Assembly (NCBI GenBank): GCA_022829145.1
Contig: CM040744.1
Location: forward strand, 5,429,001 to 5,493,000
Direction of reading: 5' to 3'
Length of the DNA: 64,000 nucleotides
Source: Albula goreensis
Taxonomy: Eukaryota; Chordata; Actinopteri; Albuliformes; Albulidae
In this document: positions 26,414 through 39,294 of the stretch, piece by piece
How the letters are laid out: every line of letters starts with the position of its first letter
Position numbering within the stretch: the stretch's first letter is position 1
The notes under the pieces: model-generated
Seen by the model: only the letters and a program-made list of their open reading frames with translations
The model's database searches: none
What the model was told of the DNA's origin: nothing
Position numbers and translations under genes: made by a program

Positions 26414-28744
26414 AAATAACAATAAGGTTTTGAGGATTGCAGAGACAGTGAAGACTACTTGTTGGCAATCCTAATATGATATATACTGGTTAATGGCAAT
26501 GTTTGACAGCAAAGAGAGAATTGCTAGGATGTTGGTATTGGTTGTAAAGAGGAGCAGGCGGTTGAGGTTGTGTGACAGTGATGCCTGCATTCTGCACTGA
26601 TGACTTGTCACTTCCAGCTGTGGTGTGTCATTGGCCAAGCCCCTCCTACAGATAGGGTGACCAATCACCTGTCACCTATATGCAAGGTTATCCAGGGGTC
26701 AAGCTGGATATCAGCCAAACCATTATGTGCCATGTAACAAATTACAGCGACCCCAAATCACTTCAGACTTATGTTTTGTTTCCAGAGGAATTTTTGTTTT
26801 AAATGTATTATATATGGCATGCTTTGGGGTGGTCTTTGAACTAAAGGCAGCGTCAAGACATGGTTTTTTTATTCTCATGCGAGCTTTTTTTAATTATTTC
26901 CTGTACTTTCTTGCCATTCATAATCCTTTAGAAGCTGCAGTGGCCTTTTCATCTGCATCGGTTTACCTGTTCTAAAGTTGTCGGAAAGAAATTATTACGT
27001 TCAGGCTTTGTCTAAGGCTAATTAAGTGGCAGAGCCATTTGCTCATGTTGCATCCTACTTGTGGTGCCACACAAAAACCTCGACCATGATTTATTGATCC
27101 CCTAACCGCTGAAAGCCAAGGAGAGGGGCTCCAGCAACTTTAGACACAAAGTAATTGGGAGGATCATGTTGCTTCAGTTCCCCTGTGGTCCATGTGGGTG
27201 GCATGCCAATGATTGAAACAGATATCATTCGTATTTTGTATTTTTGAGGAACATACCATCCTTATTACAGTCATTTGCAACTGTTTCTTGCCATTTCGAG
27301 AGAAACGGTTTCACATCTTTCCATTGCCCTCTGAACGCAGGCAGTAATTTTCAAATGACTGTTTCCGGCTATTATATGTATGCGCTGTGTGTCATGGATC
27401 TAAAATGTGGCACTTTGTATCCTCTCACAAATGACAAAACAGGGGGAGCCTAATGTTTTAAAGGAAAAAATAAATGCATTTTTGTTCAGGAAATCTGATT
27501 GGTCATTTGTTTTCATAAGATTCTGTGAAGCATGGTATGAATTTGATTTTATCACAGTATTTGTCTTCTTCATGCGAAGGAAGCTGTCCGGCTATTTATT
27601 GAAGAAAGCATTACATTTCCCTTCAAGCGACTCACATTTCGGAAGTTGGTGTTCAGGCTTAATTTGGTATGAAGTATCCTTGTTGTAGACTCCTTGTCCC
27701 AGTTTGATCGCAGTAGTTGAATTCAATTGCAGACATCCATGTTTTCTCTTCTGAACGTTTTCCCGAATTTATGGTGTGTCAAGGAGCTAACATATTAATT
27801 GGAAACAGTGGTAAAACATGTCAGCCAAAAACTGAACATTTTGTGAGATGTTACCTATTTTTACTTGCTCCCTTTTGCAAAGTAGATACAGTTGACATGC
27901 AGTGAAAAAATCCATTAGTATGTGCAATAGAAATTTCACTGTGTGGTGGCATACAGCAGCGATGGCGTCTCCTCTCCTGAGTTTTGTTTCTGCAGCCCCG
28001 GGGAACAACTTTATGTGCCTTTTTTTTACTTACACGTACCTCCGAAAAGCACACCCTGTCACACGAGGCGGGTCGGAGAGATATACCCACTGTGAAAGGT
28101 GTCACTCCAGGGGAAAATAAGTGGTCCTTCGGTCACCTTAACACTTTTATCCCTGCCGCCCAGCCCCCCATGCAGACCACTCTTCCTGCTCCCAGAGATT
28201 GATGTCTGAGCACAGTCAGACATGTTTACTCAGTTGTCGAGGGCCCTGGGCTTGGGGGGGGGGATTTCTTGACCCTGTGACTCTGTTATCCCTAGGATAC
28301 AAAATAACAGAGAACACCATCTTCTCAGAGCCACAGTGTGTGGGACAGCCCAGTGCAAAGAACCAAGATGTATTTTCACCCACGCTTGCTCGCTGCTTTA
28401 TTACATGCGTCTCAGCAGCGGGAGGTGAGAGCTGTTTGCGCAGTGTGGTGGCATGAGCCGTAAGGAGGAAATGTGCTAGTATCTGTGCAAGGGGGCGTTC
28501 AGACATCCTCAGCTGCCTCTTCTCTCCTGGTGCACATAGAACTTACTGTTATAGCCAAGGACTGGCAATGGTGCTTTCCTTTCAGTTTTGTGCTCCTGTA
28601 AGTTTTACTCAAAAGTACGTTTTTTTACAATGGAACTTTCAATTTGATTTTTGAATCTCAATGATTCACTCAACCTTATTATATGCACTGTTTTTTCGCT
28701 TTGCGTAAGAGTATCAACTAAGTAAATAAATGAAATGTTTTTGG

Positions 28745-28763
28745 TTTTTTTTTTTTTTTTTTT
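28745..28763. repeat. Poly(T) run, 19 bases
   Basis: An uninterrupted T19 in the large intron, about 240 bases before the candidate inverted-repeat element at 29000. Confidence 0.93.
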
Positions 28764-28999
28764 AGATTTAATGCTTGCTGTTAATTTTAGCCTAAAGTCT
28801 TGGGATTTCTTCTGCTTCACCAAGCTCAGCAAGAACAGGCATGAAACGATTCATTTGGGCCTGGATACAGACAACATTTGTCCGGCAAAGCAAATTTTTA
28901 TTTCATTTATTTCAAACAACACCTGTTATGTATGCTTAAACTTCTTGTCCATTCATAGACATTAAAACATTACTTCTAACTTATGAAGTATGAGTCATC

Positions 29000-29932
29000 C
29001 AAAAAGGTTGGTCCCTTGGCCCAACTTGCCCCCAGGCCCCAGGCAGGGCAAATAGAGCATGGGGGGTGGGGTAAGTTTATCACTGTGGGGTAAAAGTGCC
29101 ACACACCTAATCAACTAAATATTGAATGAAATAAAGTCACTCAATTTTTGAGACATAATACACTTTATTCATTTGAACAATGGAACAAAGGTTTTCAACT
29201 GTGAAAACAAATCCAACCATTTCACATTTGAGGTTTTATGTTTTCAACTTACAGTGACATACAATGCTGCAATACACAATAATATTAAGCTTAACTGGCT
29301 TAGCTTAACAAAACTAGTGTCTGTAGCTCAGCATTATTGATTTTAAAGAGAAAAAAGGCCAAAGGCTTAGTGGTTAGCAATTACCTTACTGTGTTTGGTG
29401 ATGCAGATATGATCAGCTGTCACATGTTGACATTATATCACACAAATTCTCTGTGTATACTGCTGCTGTTTGTGAATATATGTGTGAGAGTGTTAGTTTA
29501 TGAGTGTGTGTGTCCAGGTGAGAGTGAGAGAGAATGTGTGTGTGTTTGTGTGGGTGTGTATGTAGCTATAAGAGAGAAATAACTCAGGTGGAAGTGTATT
29601 GTTATGATTTTTTATCTTCTTCAAGTTTTGGCACTATGGGTCACGCAGCATTCCATTTTTCAAGACTGCATGGGAAGGCAAACCGCCTGTCTCATCTTGC
29701 TGTTCCCCCAACTGTGAGGGGTTTTGGCAGTTTTTTCGAAACATCTTTTCTTGCGAAGGGCCCTTCATCCATTGCTTTGAATGTGAATGTTGGCTTACCA
29801 AGCATAGGGCAGACTCTGCCCCAATAAATTTAATAATTGCATTTTCTCAAATATTAAATATAGCCTATGTATTCATTGACACAATTTGCTCCCAGGTTGG
29901 TGGCACATTTTACCCCACAACCACCTTTTTGA
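29000..29932. mobile_element. Candidate inverted-repeat DNA element (non-autonomous or decayed)
   Basis: The left side has aaaaaggttgg (about 29002) and gtggggtaaaagtgccac (29087-29104). The right side, read as reverse complement, has aaaaaggtggttgtggggta followed by aaatgtgccacc (29901-29932). The two ends therefore share AAAAAGGT, then TGGGGTAAAA, then GTGCCAC, in inverted orientation; the left copy carries about 75 extra bases. The interior is AT-rich, and minus-strand 29820-29590 reads like a broken coding segment but matches no family I recognise. No target-site duplication is clear. Confidence 0.4.
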
Positions 29933-32900
29933 CAAAGCTACTTGACACGCTTATGCTAACTAACATTTATGTTTATTACCTCAGTTTGTTGCTAATACAG
30001 TAATGCACTAATATGCAATTATTTCTCAGACCTATTTATTATGTTCAGATACAAGACTCATGATATTTTAATCATGATGAATTCACTTTTCATGACAAAA
30101 ATCATGTTTTTGGTCCTGGATTGCTTACCACTCTTTCTACATGTTCACCTAGATCACAGCTTGGGTGAAACAAAATTGACTTCCTTAATATGTGATCATG
30201 TGGTTCATTTTGTGTATGATTGGCTCATTTTATCCACGATTTACCCTGTTCTCCCCTACACGGTCACTATAACAGGCTGGTTAAGGCAGCACTGTCTCTG
30301 TTATCTGACATATTTCCGCCAGAATTCAAATTGCACAATATTAAAAGAATAAAATAAAATAAATTGTTCATGTAATGGGAATGAAGGATTGTGTGGAAGG
30401 GTAGCTTTTTACAGTAATAAATTAACAAAAGTGTCTCTCCATTCATGGTCTTTGTGCATGCCTCAGCCAGTGTTGCTTAGTTTTAAATTAAATCTTTTAT
30501 GTTTGAAGGCAGACCATATCTTGGGCATCTGATATGTTTGGCCGTAAACCTGAATATTCATTGTGAACGATGTGAAATGGAAATCAAAATGGTGTTTTGT
30601 GGATTAAATTTGGCACATCCTCAACTGTCCACTTAAGGTGCTGGATTACACACCAGTAAGACCATACCCTTAACCAGAGGTCACGAAGTGCCACTAAACA
30701 TGGGCCAGACTGACATTTAGTTCTCCCAAGCTTGCTGAGCAAAAAAAACCTCTGGGAGAGTAGAGCTGTTGCAGTATCGGCCTCTCCTTATGAGACGGCC
30801 AGGGGAATATTGATCGCACACTGCTTGCTTGCAAATACTTTGTCGTATGATTCACTATGAATTAGGCACAATCAGTGATATTCTCTCTTGCCCTTAATGA
30901 GTTGCAGGGTGGCTGGTTTTCTTTTTCACCTTAAAATCAGCAAGCAAGTCAGACCCAAGAAACAAGGCTAGGTTTAATGTGTAATCAATAGTTTAAATTG
31001 ATCAGTTAAGTGCAAATTATTAGTGCAAAGTAGCACACTCAGGGCCAGAGTAACTAAAGGATTGTGATTGCTTCTAAGGTGTAAAGGCTATGATGAAGCT
31101 ACTGTTAACATCTCCATGCAACTGGATCTTTTCAAAGCACAGTTGCGTGGGTCTTCACACAACGAACTAGTGCTCAGAAATAGAAAACACGCATATCCCA
31201 TGAATGTATATGTTGCATGTGATGCAAAACAAAGTTTTGTTGCACAGTACAGCTGTTCACATCACATCAGCTTCATTTTTAGGAGTATTTTTTATTTTTA
31301 CTTCTTTTTATTATTAGTTGTCCCTTTATTATAATATGGCATTCTATTAGTGCTACTCTTTTTACATTGTTTTTCCTTTCCTAAAATGGTATTCACAAAA
31401 ACATCAGCAATGGAAAAACCCTTCAGTTCTCACATGACCATAGACCTACAAAAAAAAACATTTTTTTCAATCAATCCATCATTCCTGAGAACGTGTGAAA
31501 GTATGAGAAGGTGGAACAAGTGGAATGTGTTTGTTTGTTGTAATAACCTTTTTCCAATCAATTTTAATACTATTTCTGTTGTTGGACTACCAGCTGTGTC
31601 TTTTGTCTGCATTATGTTGTAGGAATGTTTTTGTATGCTGCCAAACATCATCCCATCTTTTTAATTTTTTGATTGAGTAATTAGAGCTAGTGAATTGGTT
31701 ATTAATATTTCAGTGTTTGTGACCGCAGAAGTGTAGCTATACATGCATATTTTTGCGCTTCGACTATTCCTTAGTAAATTCGGCCCTCAGTGGCTGTCTT
31801 AGGGCAAGAGTAAATATTATTGGTCTAGATGGTTGCAAGCAATGAAACCAGGCTTGAAGGAAGGAACTGTGTTTTGAAGATATAAGTTTGAGTGGGATCT
31901 GAATGCAGAAAATCATTTTCATATTACTGTTTTTTCATGTACGTAGCATTCATTTATTGCAAGGAGTCTGCACAACTAAGTTGTTTACTGTAAATACAGG
32001 ACCAGTCAGGACCATCTCTGTGTATTGAATTTCAGAAAAGTATTTTTGTTCCGTTATCTCTTGGAATGACCTACATAAATCGGATGTACTTCTCCAGGGA
32101 CACACAGGGCCTGATCTACCAAGGATTTTCATTTGTTGAGCTCACACAAAGGGTCTGAGCTGATCGATTTGTTATGCCCTGAGAATAGCATGTGGTAAAT
32201 TTGAGAGATACTGTTCATTTTTGCAGATTTTCTTGGATGAATAGGCAAAATCGGGCATGTCTGTGTTAGTTTTCAGAGCATTGGGACAAGATCCTGCAAA
32301 GACATTACTTTAGCACATCTAATGTGATTTTCTAAGCCTGAAAGCCATGTGGAATATAATTCCGTATACATTTTAGTATGAACCGAGAGCAGGTATTGAC
32401 CAGGCAGGCATTCAGGAAGATGATGGCTAGCATTGTGGATACGAATGAGACATCAGCATAAAGTCAAAGTCAACGACCTTTTTTGCGCTCGCGTAAATAT
32501 TTTCGGAATGTGTAACAAAACCTATTGCTCATCTCATTACTGATGCTGTTTTACAGCTTTTGGGTGAAATAAGGCATTATTTAAGCTTTGCTTTGACTAT
32601 TGTTCTGACCCGTTCCATCAAGAGCAGAACTGGAACAGAATGTGAATTCCTGAGAACATGACACAGCATTCTCTTGTGGACGTGCAAATCTAAAACTGAC
32701 CATGGAGGAGATATTTTCACAAGATACACAAATTTTCACAACATGCAAAACTTTTCAAATGAAGCTGTACATTTGGCTGCTTGTAGCTATTGTCATCCAC
32801 ACAATTTTTCTTTTGTTGATTACATACAAAGATTGAAAGCATATAGGCCTACTCTGGCTATGAAGATATAAGGTGGACCTCAGCTGTGGAGCACTAATCG

Positions 32901-33948
32901 AGGAGATCTAATGTAAACGTGCTGTTGGGCTCTACTGTAAACTATTTTGTGGGATTGATTCAGAGAAATCGATGCGTTAGGCTAAGTGTTGTCCCATTCC
33001 AACTGGACTTACTTTCAGATCTGGTGAAGGTCCTCTTCAAGTTGGAATCGTTCTCTTTTTGTCATGGAAATGGTTGGTGAAAAAGTAGGTAAAAAGTCAT
33101 TCCTCATTATGTAACACATTGTGTGTTTTCAGGAAAATTGACATAGTCAGAGTCCTTGAGTCAATATACACATCCAGAAAACGGAGAACAAAATCACTAG
33201 TTTCACAGGAGTCTATTTCAGCCTAATTGAGCATTTTTTTTCTGTAATAGGCCAGAGATTTGTCATTTGAACATGTTAATTTTCCAGCATTTAAATTGTA
33301 AGCAGGATCTGTCTTTCGTTTCTCTGTGAATTGACATGTCTCTGGTTTTTGAGTTAGCATTTTCTAATCATATCTAAAAAAACAAGGACATAAACACCAC
33401 TTGCAAAAGCCACTGCTTTCTTAGTGAATTCTTACTTTCTCTTCATTTCCCATTCACTTAGTATGGGTGACTGTGAAATACATGTATTATGCCTATATAA
33501 AGAATAGTGAAACAAAATAAGATTAAGTGATTTGAGTTTTCCCCACAAATCAGTACAGTGGTGTAATCTAGTCCTCAGACATGCAAAATAAATTTCAATT
33601 GTGTATAAACTGACCAATCATCTTAAGTTGTCTTAAGTATAAGATTACCAGCGGTAACTTTGAAGAATTGGGCAATTGCCATGCAATGAGTCTTTGTTTT
33701 GCTCTGTAATGGTTTGTGGGTAATTTTTCTTTTCTGCCTGTTATGACTCAAATATAATGACTTGTTTTTCTAATGTATGTTCGAGAGCTTATGGGCCAGT
33801 TGTATAATTTTTTAAAATTCACAAGAAGGCTCAAACTCAGCCTTGCCCTGAAGGTTGTTTATATTTATGACACAAATAAAAGCATATAACATATTTTTCA
33901 TTTTTATATACATCAATGACATTCATTAAACATTCAGATAATGATACA

Positions 33949-33972
33949 CACACACACACACATATATATATA
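33949..33972. repeat. Short (CA)n/(TA)n compound microsatellite
   Basis: About seven CA units run directly into a short TA tract. Confidence 0.8.
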
Positions 33973-34097
33973 CAAAATGCTCACGCAATATGGTCATTTT
34001 TTTATATATTTTACTAGTAATATATACAAAATCTTTCAACTTAAATAAATTCATGAGTCACTAATTTTTATGAAGTTGATTTTGATGAGTAATAATT

Positions 34098-34445
34098 CTT
34101 AGTGGAGGAGAAATGCTCACTAACATTAATGCAAACAAATTTGTGCACATGATCTGAGAGTAGTGTTTTGTGAGCATGGAAAAATTCTGGGATCTCTCAT
34201 TTCAAATGCTTTATCATGGCAGGCATAGAGAAATGAATGAGCAACAGCTCTTGGACGTTCCATGTTGCACCCTTTCAAAATGATTTTGTTTAGTGTGTGA
34301 AAAACTGCACTTTTGTGTTGTCAAAAACCTGTGTAATGAAAAAATGTGCACCTGTCACTTTGGGTGGATTATCTTAGAGGAGGAGAAATCTTTGACAATG
34401 ATCAGTGTTTTTGAGTATGGAAAAATTCTGGGATCTCTCATTTCA
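34098..34445 (+). repeat. Diverged local duplication, two copies about 241-275 bp apart
   Basis: Copy 1 (34098-34204) and copy 2 (34373-34445) share cttag(t/a)ggaggagaaat at their left ends and an identical 27-base block at their right ends (34178-34204 and 34419-34445, beginning ggaaaaattctggg). The middle parts differ by about 34 bases of length. Neither copy encodes anything recognisable. Confidence 0.75.
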
Positions 34446-37400
34446 GGACAGGTTGCAAACTTACATGTTGCGTTTAATGTTGCAGGTCAAAAATGGGACA
34501 CTGGTCTTTGAGAATTCACCTCTGCAGGACCTGCAAACTTGGCTCAGTGATGGACGTTGCTCACAGAAGGACACAACACAATCAGAAGACAGTCAGTGTC
34601 AGCTGGACTTCTAGTGTTATAATGTTTGTCCATTATTATTGATATTGTTTGGTACATCAGTCATGTGTGTCAAACTGTTTGATAGTGAGCAACATAGTAA
34701 GTTATATAAACTTAGAATTTATGAATTGTCTTAATCTCAAACTTCAACTAACTTAAGACTTGTTATCTGATCATTTATTAATATTTTACCCATTTAAAAT
34801 TATGACTTTTCACTCTGTTTTTAGTGATCATATCTGGTGCTCCACTACCTCTTGATACACCTTCCAGAAAACACTGCCGAATGATTTATGTGTATACTGA
34901 GAGTAGAAAAGTCGGAGATGAAAAATATCAAATAATGGGGTTGACAGATGGTGTATCCAGCTGAAAGCACTCATGGTCAGAACAGTGATGCGGACAAGAG
35001 TCTGGAATGAGGCCTGAAACGTGACTTCTGATTGGCCAGAAGCCCCACGGGGTTGTTTCGTAATTTGTCACATGTCATCTATAGAGGGAGGAACCAGATG
35101 ACTGATAGTCCCTGCCTCATGACAAAGTAAGGCTCCTTCATTTCGCTGGACACCTACACCCTTTACTCTCTTAGAGTTTTTGTCCTTGAGTGACTCTTCC
35201 ACAATTCTAAGAATGCCGTCTTTCACTGATTATTTCTCAAATAGCCTTTAAGACAGAGACTAAATATGTTATCAGCCAATAATGTGTCTTAATCTGTCTT
35301 GGAGACGAATGTGGGATGAGGTCTAACATCCCATAGACGTGTAAATGCACAACTGATGTAAGAACAGTGCAACCCAAAAGGATTTTCAAGCTGTGCTCTC
35401 AAATACCTCAATAAGAGAGAAAATTCTGCTTTCCAATGCCCATTTTGGGGTTCCCCTGGTCAGGTTCTGCATCAGTAGCTTCTGGATGTTGTAGTACCCC
35501 TAAAAATCCTTTAAGTTTGACTCAGTGTTTGTGTAACTGACCTCTATATGTGCCTCAAACAAATTGTGCAACAGTCACATTGTATCTGTGCCTTAATGTA
35601 CGCCAACAATGCATGCCAACAATGCTAAATGTGCACACTAGGAGGTCTGTTGCACCAGCTTGACAGCCCTGGTCCAATGATAACAGCCCAAAGTCCCTCT
35701 TCTGGCTCTCGTCTTAGTGTTAATTATGAGACGCGTTGTATGGCTTCAGGGTGGGTCAGCCCCATTCAAGCAAAGCCAAGCTGCTGTGTTATGTTCTGGC
35801 TCCGCCATGCCAGCACAATTTAACGCAGGGGCGTCAGACTGATTCTCTGAAGGGCTTGTTTGTATGCTTTTTTTGTGTGCCGTAATTGCCGTTGCTTAAT
35901 TGGTCCAGTTAGCAAACAGTAATTACTACAGAGCACATGCGCAACCATCAGTTATCATGCATCCTTAAAAAAACAACAGAAAAAATTTAGAGTAAATGAA
36001 TGGGCTTGTAAGAAAAATACCTGCAGCGCTTGGACTGAAAATTATGCACCCCACCTCCTGGAATCGAGAAATGTACCAGCGACTTTAAACATCATCTGAC
36101 TGAATGTTGACCTGTGGCAGACAACCCAACAAATATGAAACCGCCCTGGAACAGAGCCATAGAGGGTGTATTGGCACTGCCCCTCTTCAATGTACCATTC
36201 TTCCTTTATTCCCTGGCTGTGATTCAGTTGACATTTGTCCTAAACGTTGGCTCACGATGAAATGCAAGTGTTCAATTTACCCTCACCGACACAGTCTGCA
36301 AGTTCATCGTTCGTGAAAATGAACTCGCTAAACTATTCCTGCAGGGAACAAGCACAATACTCTTCTGCGGCTGTAAGTAAAAAGGAAAGCCAAATGAATT
36401 CCAGTCACCGTCTTTTTCCTGTCAGAAACATTGTTGCATTAGTTGTGGCATCTGTTTATTGTGCTTTAGTTCTCAGGTGGAAAAAAAATGTTCCAGTGAA
36501 TTTGAGTCCGATGGGTATGAAAATAATCGTGAAAGAACATTCCGTCACTTTGATTTTGCAGATCGTGAGAAGTATGTACACCACCATGTTAGAGGCTTTC
36601 TTTCATTAATCACATATTAATTGTCCCCCAATAGTACGGCATTGAGATATTGTTCATAACTCACCCCCTGAATGGTTATAATATCACAATTAAATCCTGC
36701 CAGTGTCATATGATGTAGGTGTGGTCTTAAAGTCACTCTGGTCTTTAGGAATGGGCATCTTTTCTTGGACCGAATTCCCACTATCCTTTTCTTGCAGTGT
36801 TTCTCATTAGAATACCATCTATGCTAATTCAGACCTTGACTTTAGCGGATTTTCAGGGTGCGTATTCTACGCGCACCACAACCCTGTATAAAGTCTTGCA
36901 CTCCTATCGATCAGACATTGATTTTACTGTTTTTTTTTAGGGTTACCGTATTGCATGTAGCAGGACAATTCTTGAAATCATTTAAATTATTCCTGGATAA
37001 CAGCCGCATGTAAAAGTATTGTCCTTGCAATAACCAACAGTTGAGTTGTTTGTTTTCTAATATGTCATCGAATTTATTAAAAATAGTAAATTTGCTGTGT
37101 TTTGGTCCTTCATAGGTCTGCACCTGTCTAATAAATACGGAATCATTAACGCTTTTGGGGTGATGTTTATTTTTACATTAACTCAATGGACGAAGAAAGA
37201 GGCCACAGACCACAAGATGAACCATATGCAATAACAGATGCAATCATCAAGTCAACAAACTGTAGAGAAAAATAATTATTCATCTTAGATACACAATAAA
37301 TTATAAAATATGATATCGAGCGATGTTTATTATTGAACGATAAGGCACCTTCATTTTATATTCATTCACCTAAAATCGAATTAAATGAAATGAAATATTA

Positions 37401-39264
37401 TGCTGAATTAAAGTAAGAAGCTGCAATGGCATTGAGTTTAACCAAGCAAAGCACAAAAATTCTGCATCCCTTTAATATGATTTTTCCTGTCTGTCAAGTC
37501 CGCAACTGAGGCTAGCATGCGAATTCCTCACATCCTGCTCTTCGTACAGTATGTCATAGGCGCATGTGACATCACAGCAATTCAATGTGTATGGTAACAA
37601 AATGGATAAAAAATCTCCCATATGATGTCCAGAGTGTTCATTTTATAATAAGGTAAGATTGAATATCAGTATATGAGGGCAATTTTTTAATATGCTGTCG
37701 AAAATTAATGGAATAAAGTTGAGGGAAAATAGTGTTTCTGAGCGCAACCTGCTACAGGGTGACACTTTTGCTTAGGCTGAGAGCTGAAAGCTGCCCCCTT
37801 GATCCGCATAGAGGGTATTTTAATGAGATACACCCCGATTTCAATGAATCTGCCCCCATACACACAAGTCTTCTAAGTACAAGTAAAGGTTCAAGGTCCG
37901 AATACGAACAGACACTGAAAAGGCCCGCAATGGGTTAAAAAGGTGCTTAAGTCATGCTGAGCGCAGGTCTGAAATTCAGACCCCTAAGTGATTAGCTTTA
38001 TAGTATACAGTAAATGTTTAAATATACTCCACTTTAATTATGTAATATAATTATACAGGTGCTGAGTCCCAAGTTAATGCATTTTTTAGAAGAACTACAA
38101 ATTATAATTAGATCATCGACTTATAAAAGCAGAGAAGCATTTTGGCCTTAAAGCCTTCATCAACAGCCTGGAGTGAAGACCAGACAGGTATGTTAAGTAA
38201 CCTGTCATCATTAACACTTCAGACGAATATCTCACTTAGTCGACAAGGTACAAATGATGTTTAATAATGATATGATATTTAATGTAAGCTGTGTAAATCA
38301 CTAAGCTAAGCAAATGGCATTGTGTCAACATCCACTTTCTTATTTCTACTTAATATTAGGTACAGTTGACCAATTATGAGTTCATGTTTCAATACTGTCT
38401 TGTATTAAATTGTAACGACAGTCTCTGACATAATCAAGGAAATACATTTAAAATAATTAAACATGTCAATCGTTTAATATGTTTAGGTCCATCAACAAGC
38501 ATCACCTTGTTGAGTTAGATACATGGATGTGAGTATTAAGTTCAGTAAGTGGTTGATAGTCCCTAGAGACTGGAATGAATTTGACTTGAGTCAGTTTGTC
38601 AGTTCTAGATTTCACACTTCATACTAATTTTATGAATACATTACAACACACATTCATGGGATAATAAGTATTGGAAACTGGAACAATTTTTCTCTGGCTA
38701 TTTTCTGGGTTTTGCATGAAATTTGTTGGCTTTTTAGATATTGTGACTTCCTTCTTTTTATTTTGACATGGACACTACTCAAACTATTTGTGTTGATGGG
38801 AAGTTATATTTTGACTGTTTTCCAGGAGAATATTTTAATATCTCTTCATGTTGAAAATAATGTATCTGCCAAGACAAACGCATGGCTAAATTTCTGTCAT
38901 TGCTGTAGTTCCAAGTGCATCAACTTTGTCATTCTGAGAAAGGTGTCCTAAAGAGCCAGCAAGATGGCTGTAGCTTCGACAATACAAAAAGGAATGTAAG
39001 ATCTTGGGTTTTGTTTTATTTCAGTAAACCTGCAGAACTGGCTGATACTGATGGAGCATGTGGCATTCCATGTAGGCCTTATAACGAAGTGTTATAAAGG
39101 AGTTTTTTAAGCACTGTTCAAATCACGTTTGTCTAATGATTAATCATCTCTACTGTAAAGCTTTACTTGGAAACGTTTCATTTTATACCTTTTACCGTAA
39201 ACATTTGGTTTGTATTATATTTTAATTTCAGTTTCTCTTTACTTGTCATATGCATATGTGTGTC

Positions 39265-39294
39265 TATTTATTTATTTATTTATTTATTTATTTT
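39265..39294. repeat. (ATTT)n microsatellite
   Basis: About seven perfect TTTA units. Confidence 0.93.

Noticed and set aside
29534..29827. 97-codon plus-strand open frame within the candidate inverted-repeat element
   Set aside because: Starts in TG-repeat sequence (Cys/Val run); the opposite strand looks more protein-like but has stops. Not called as a gene.
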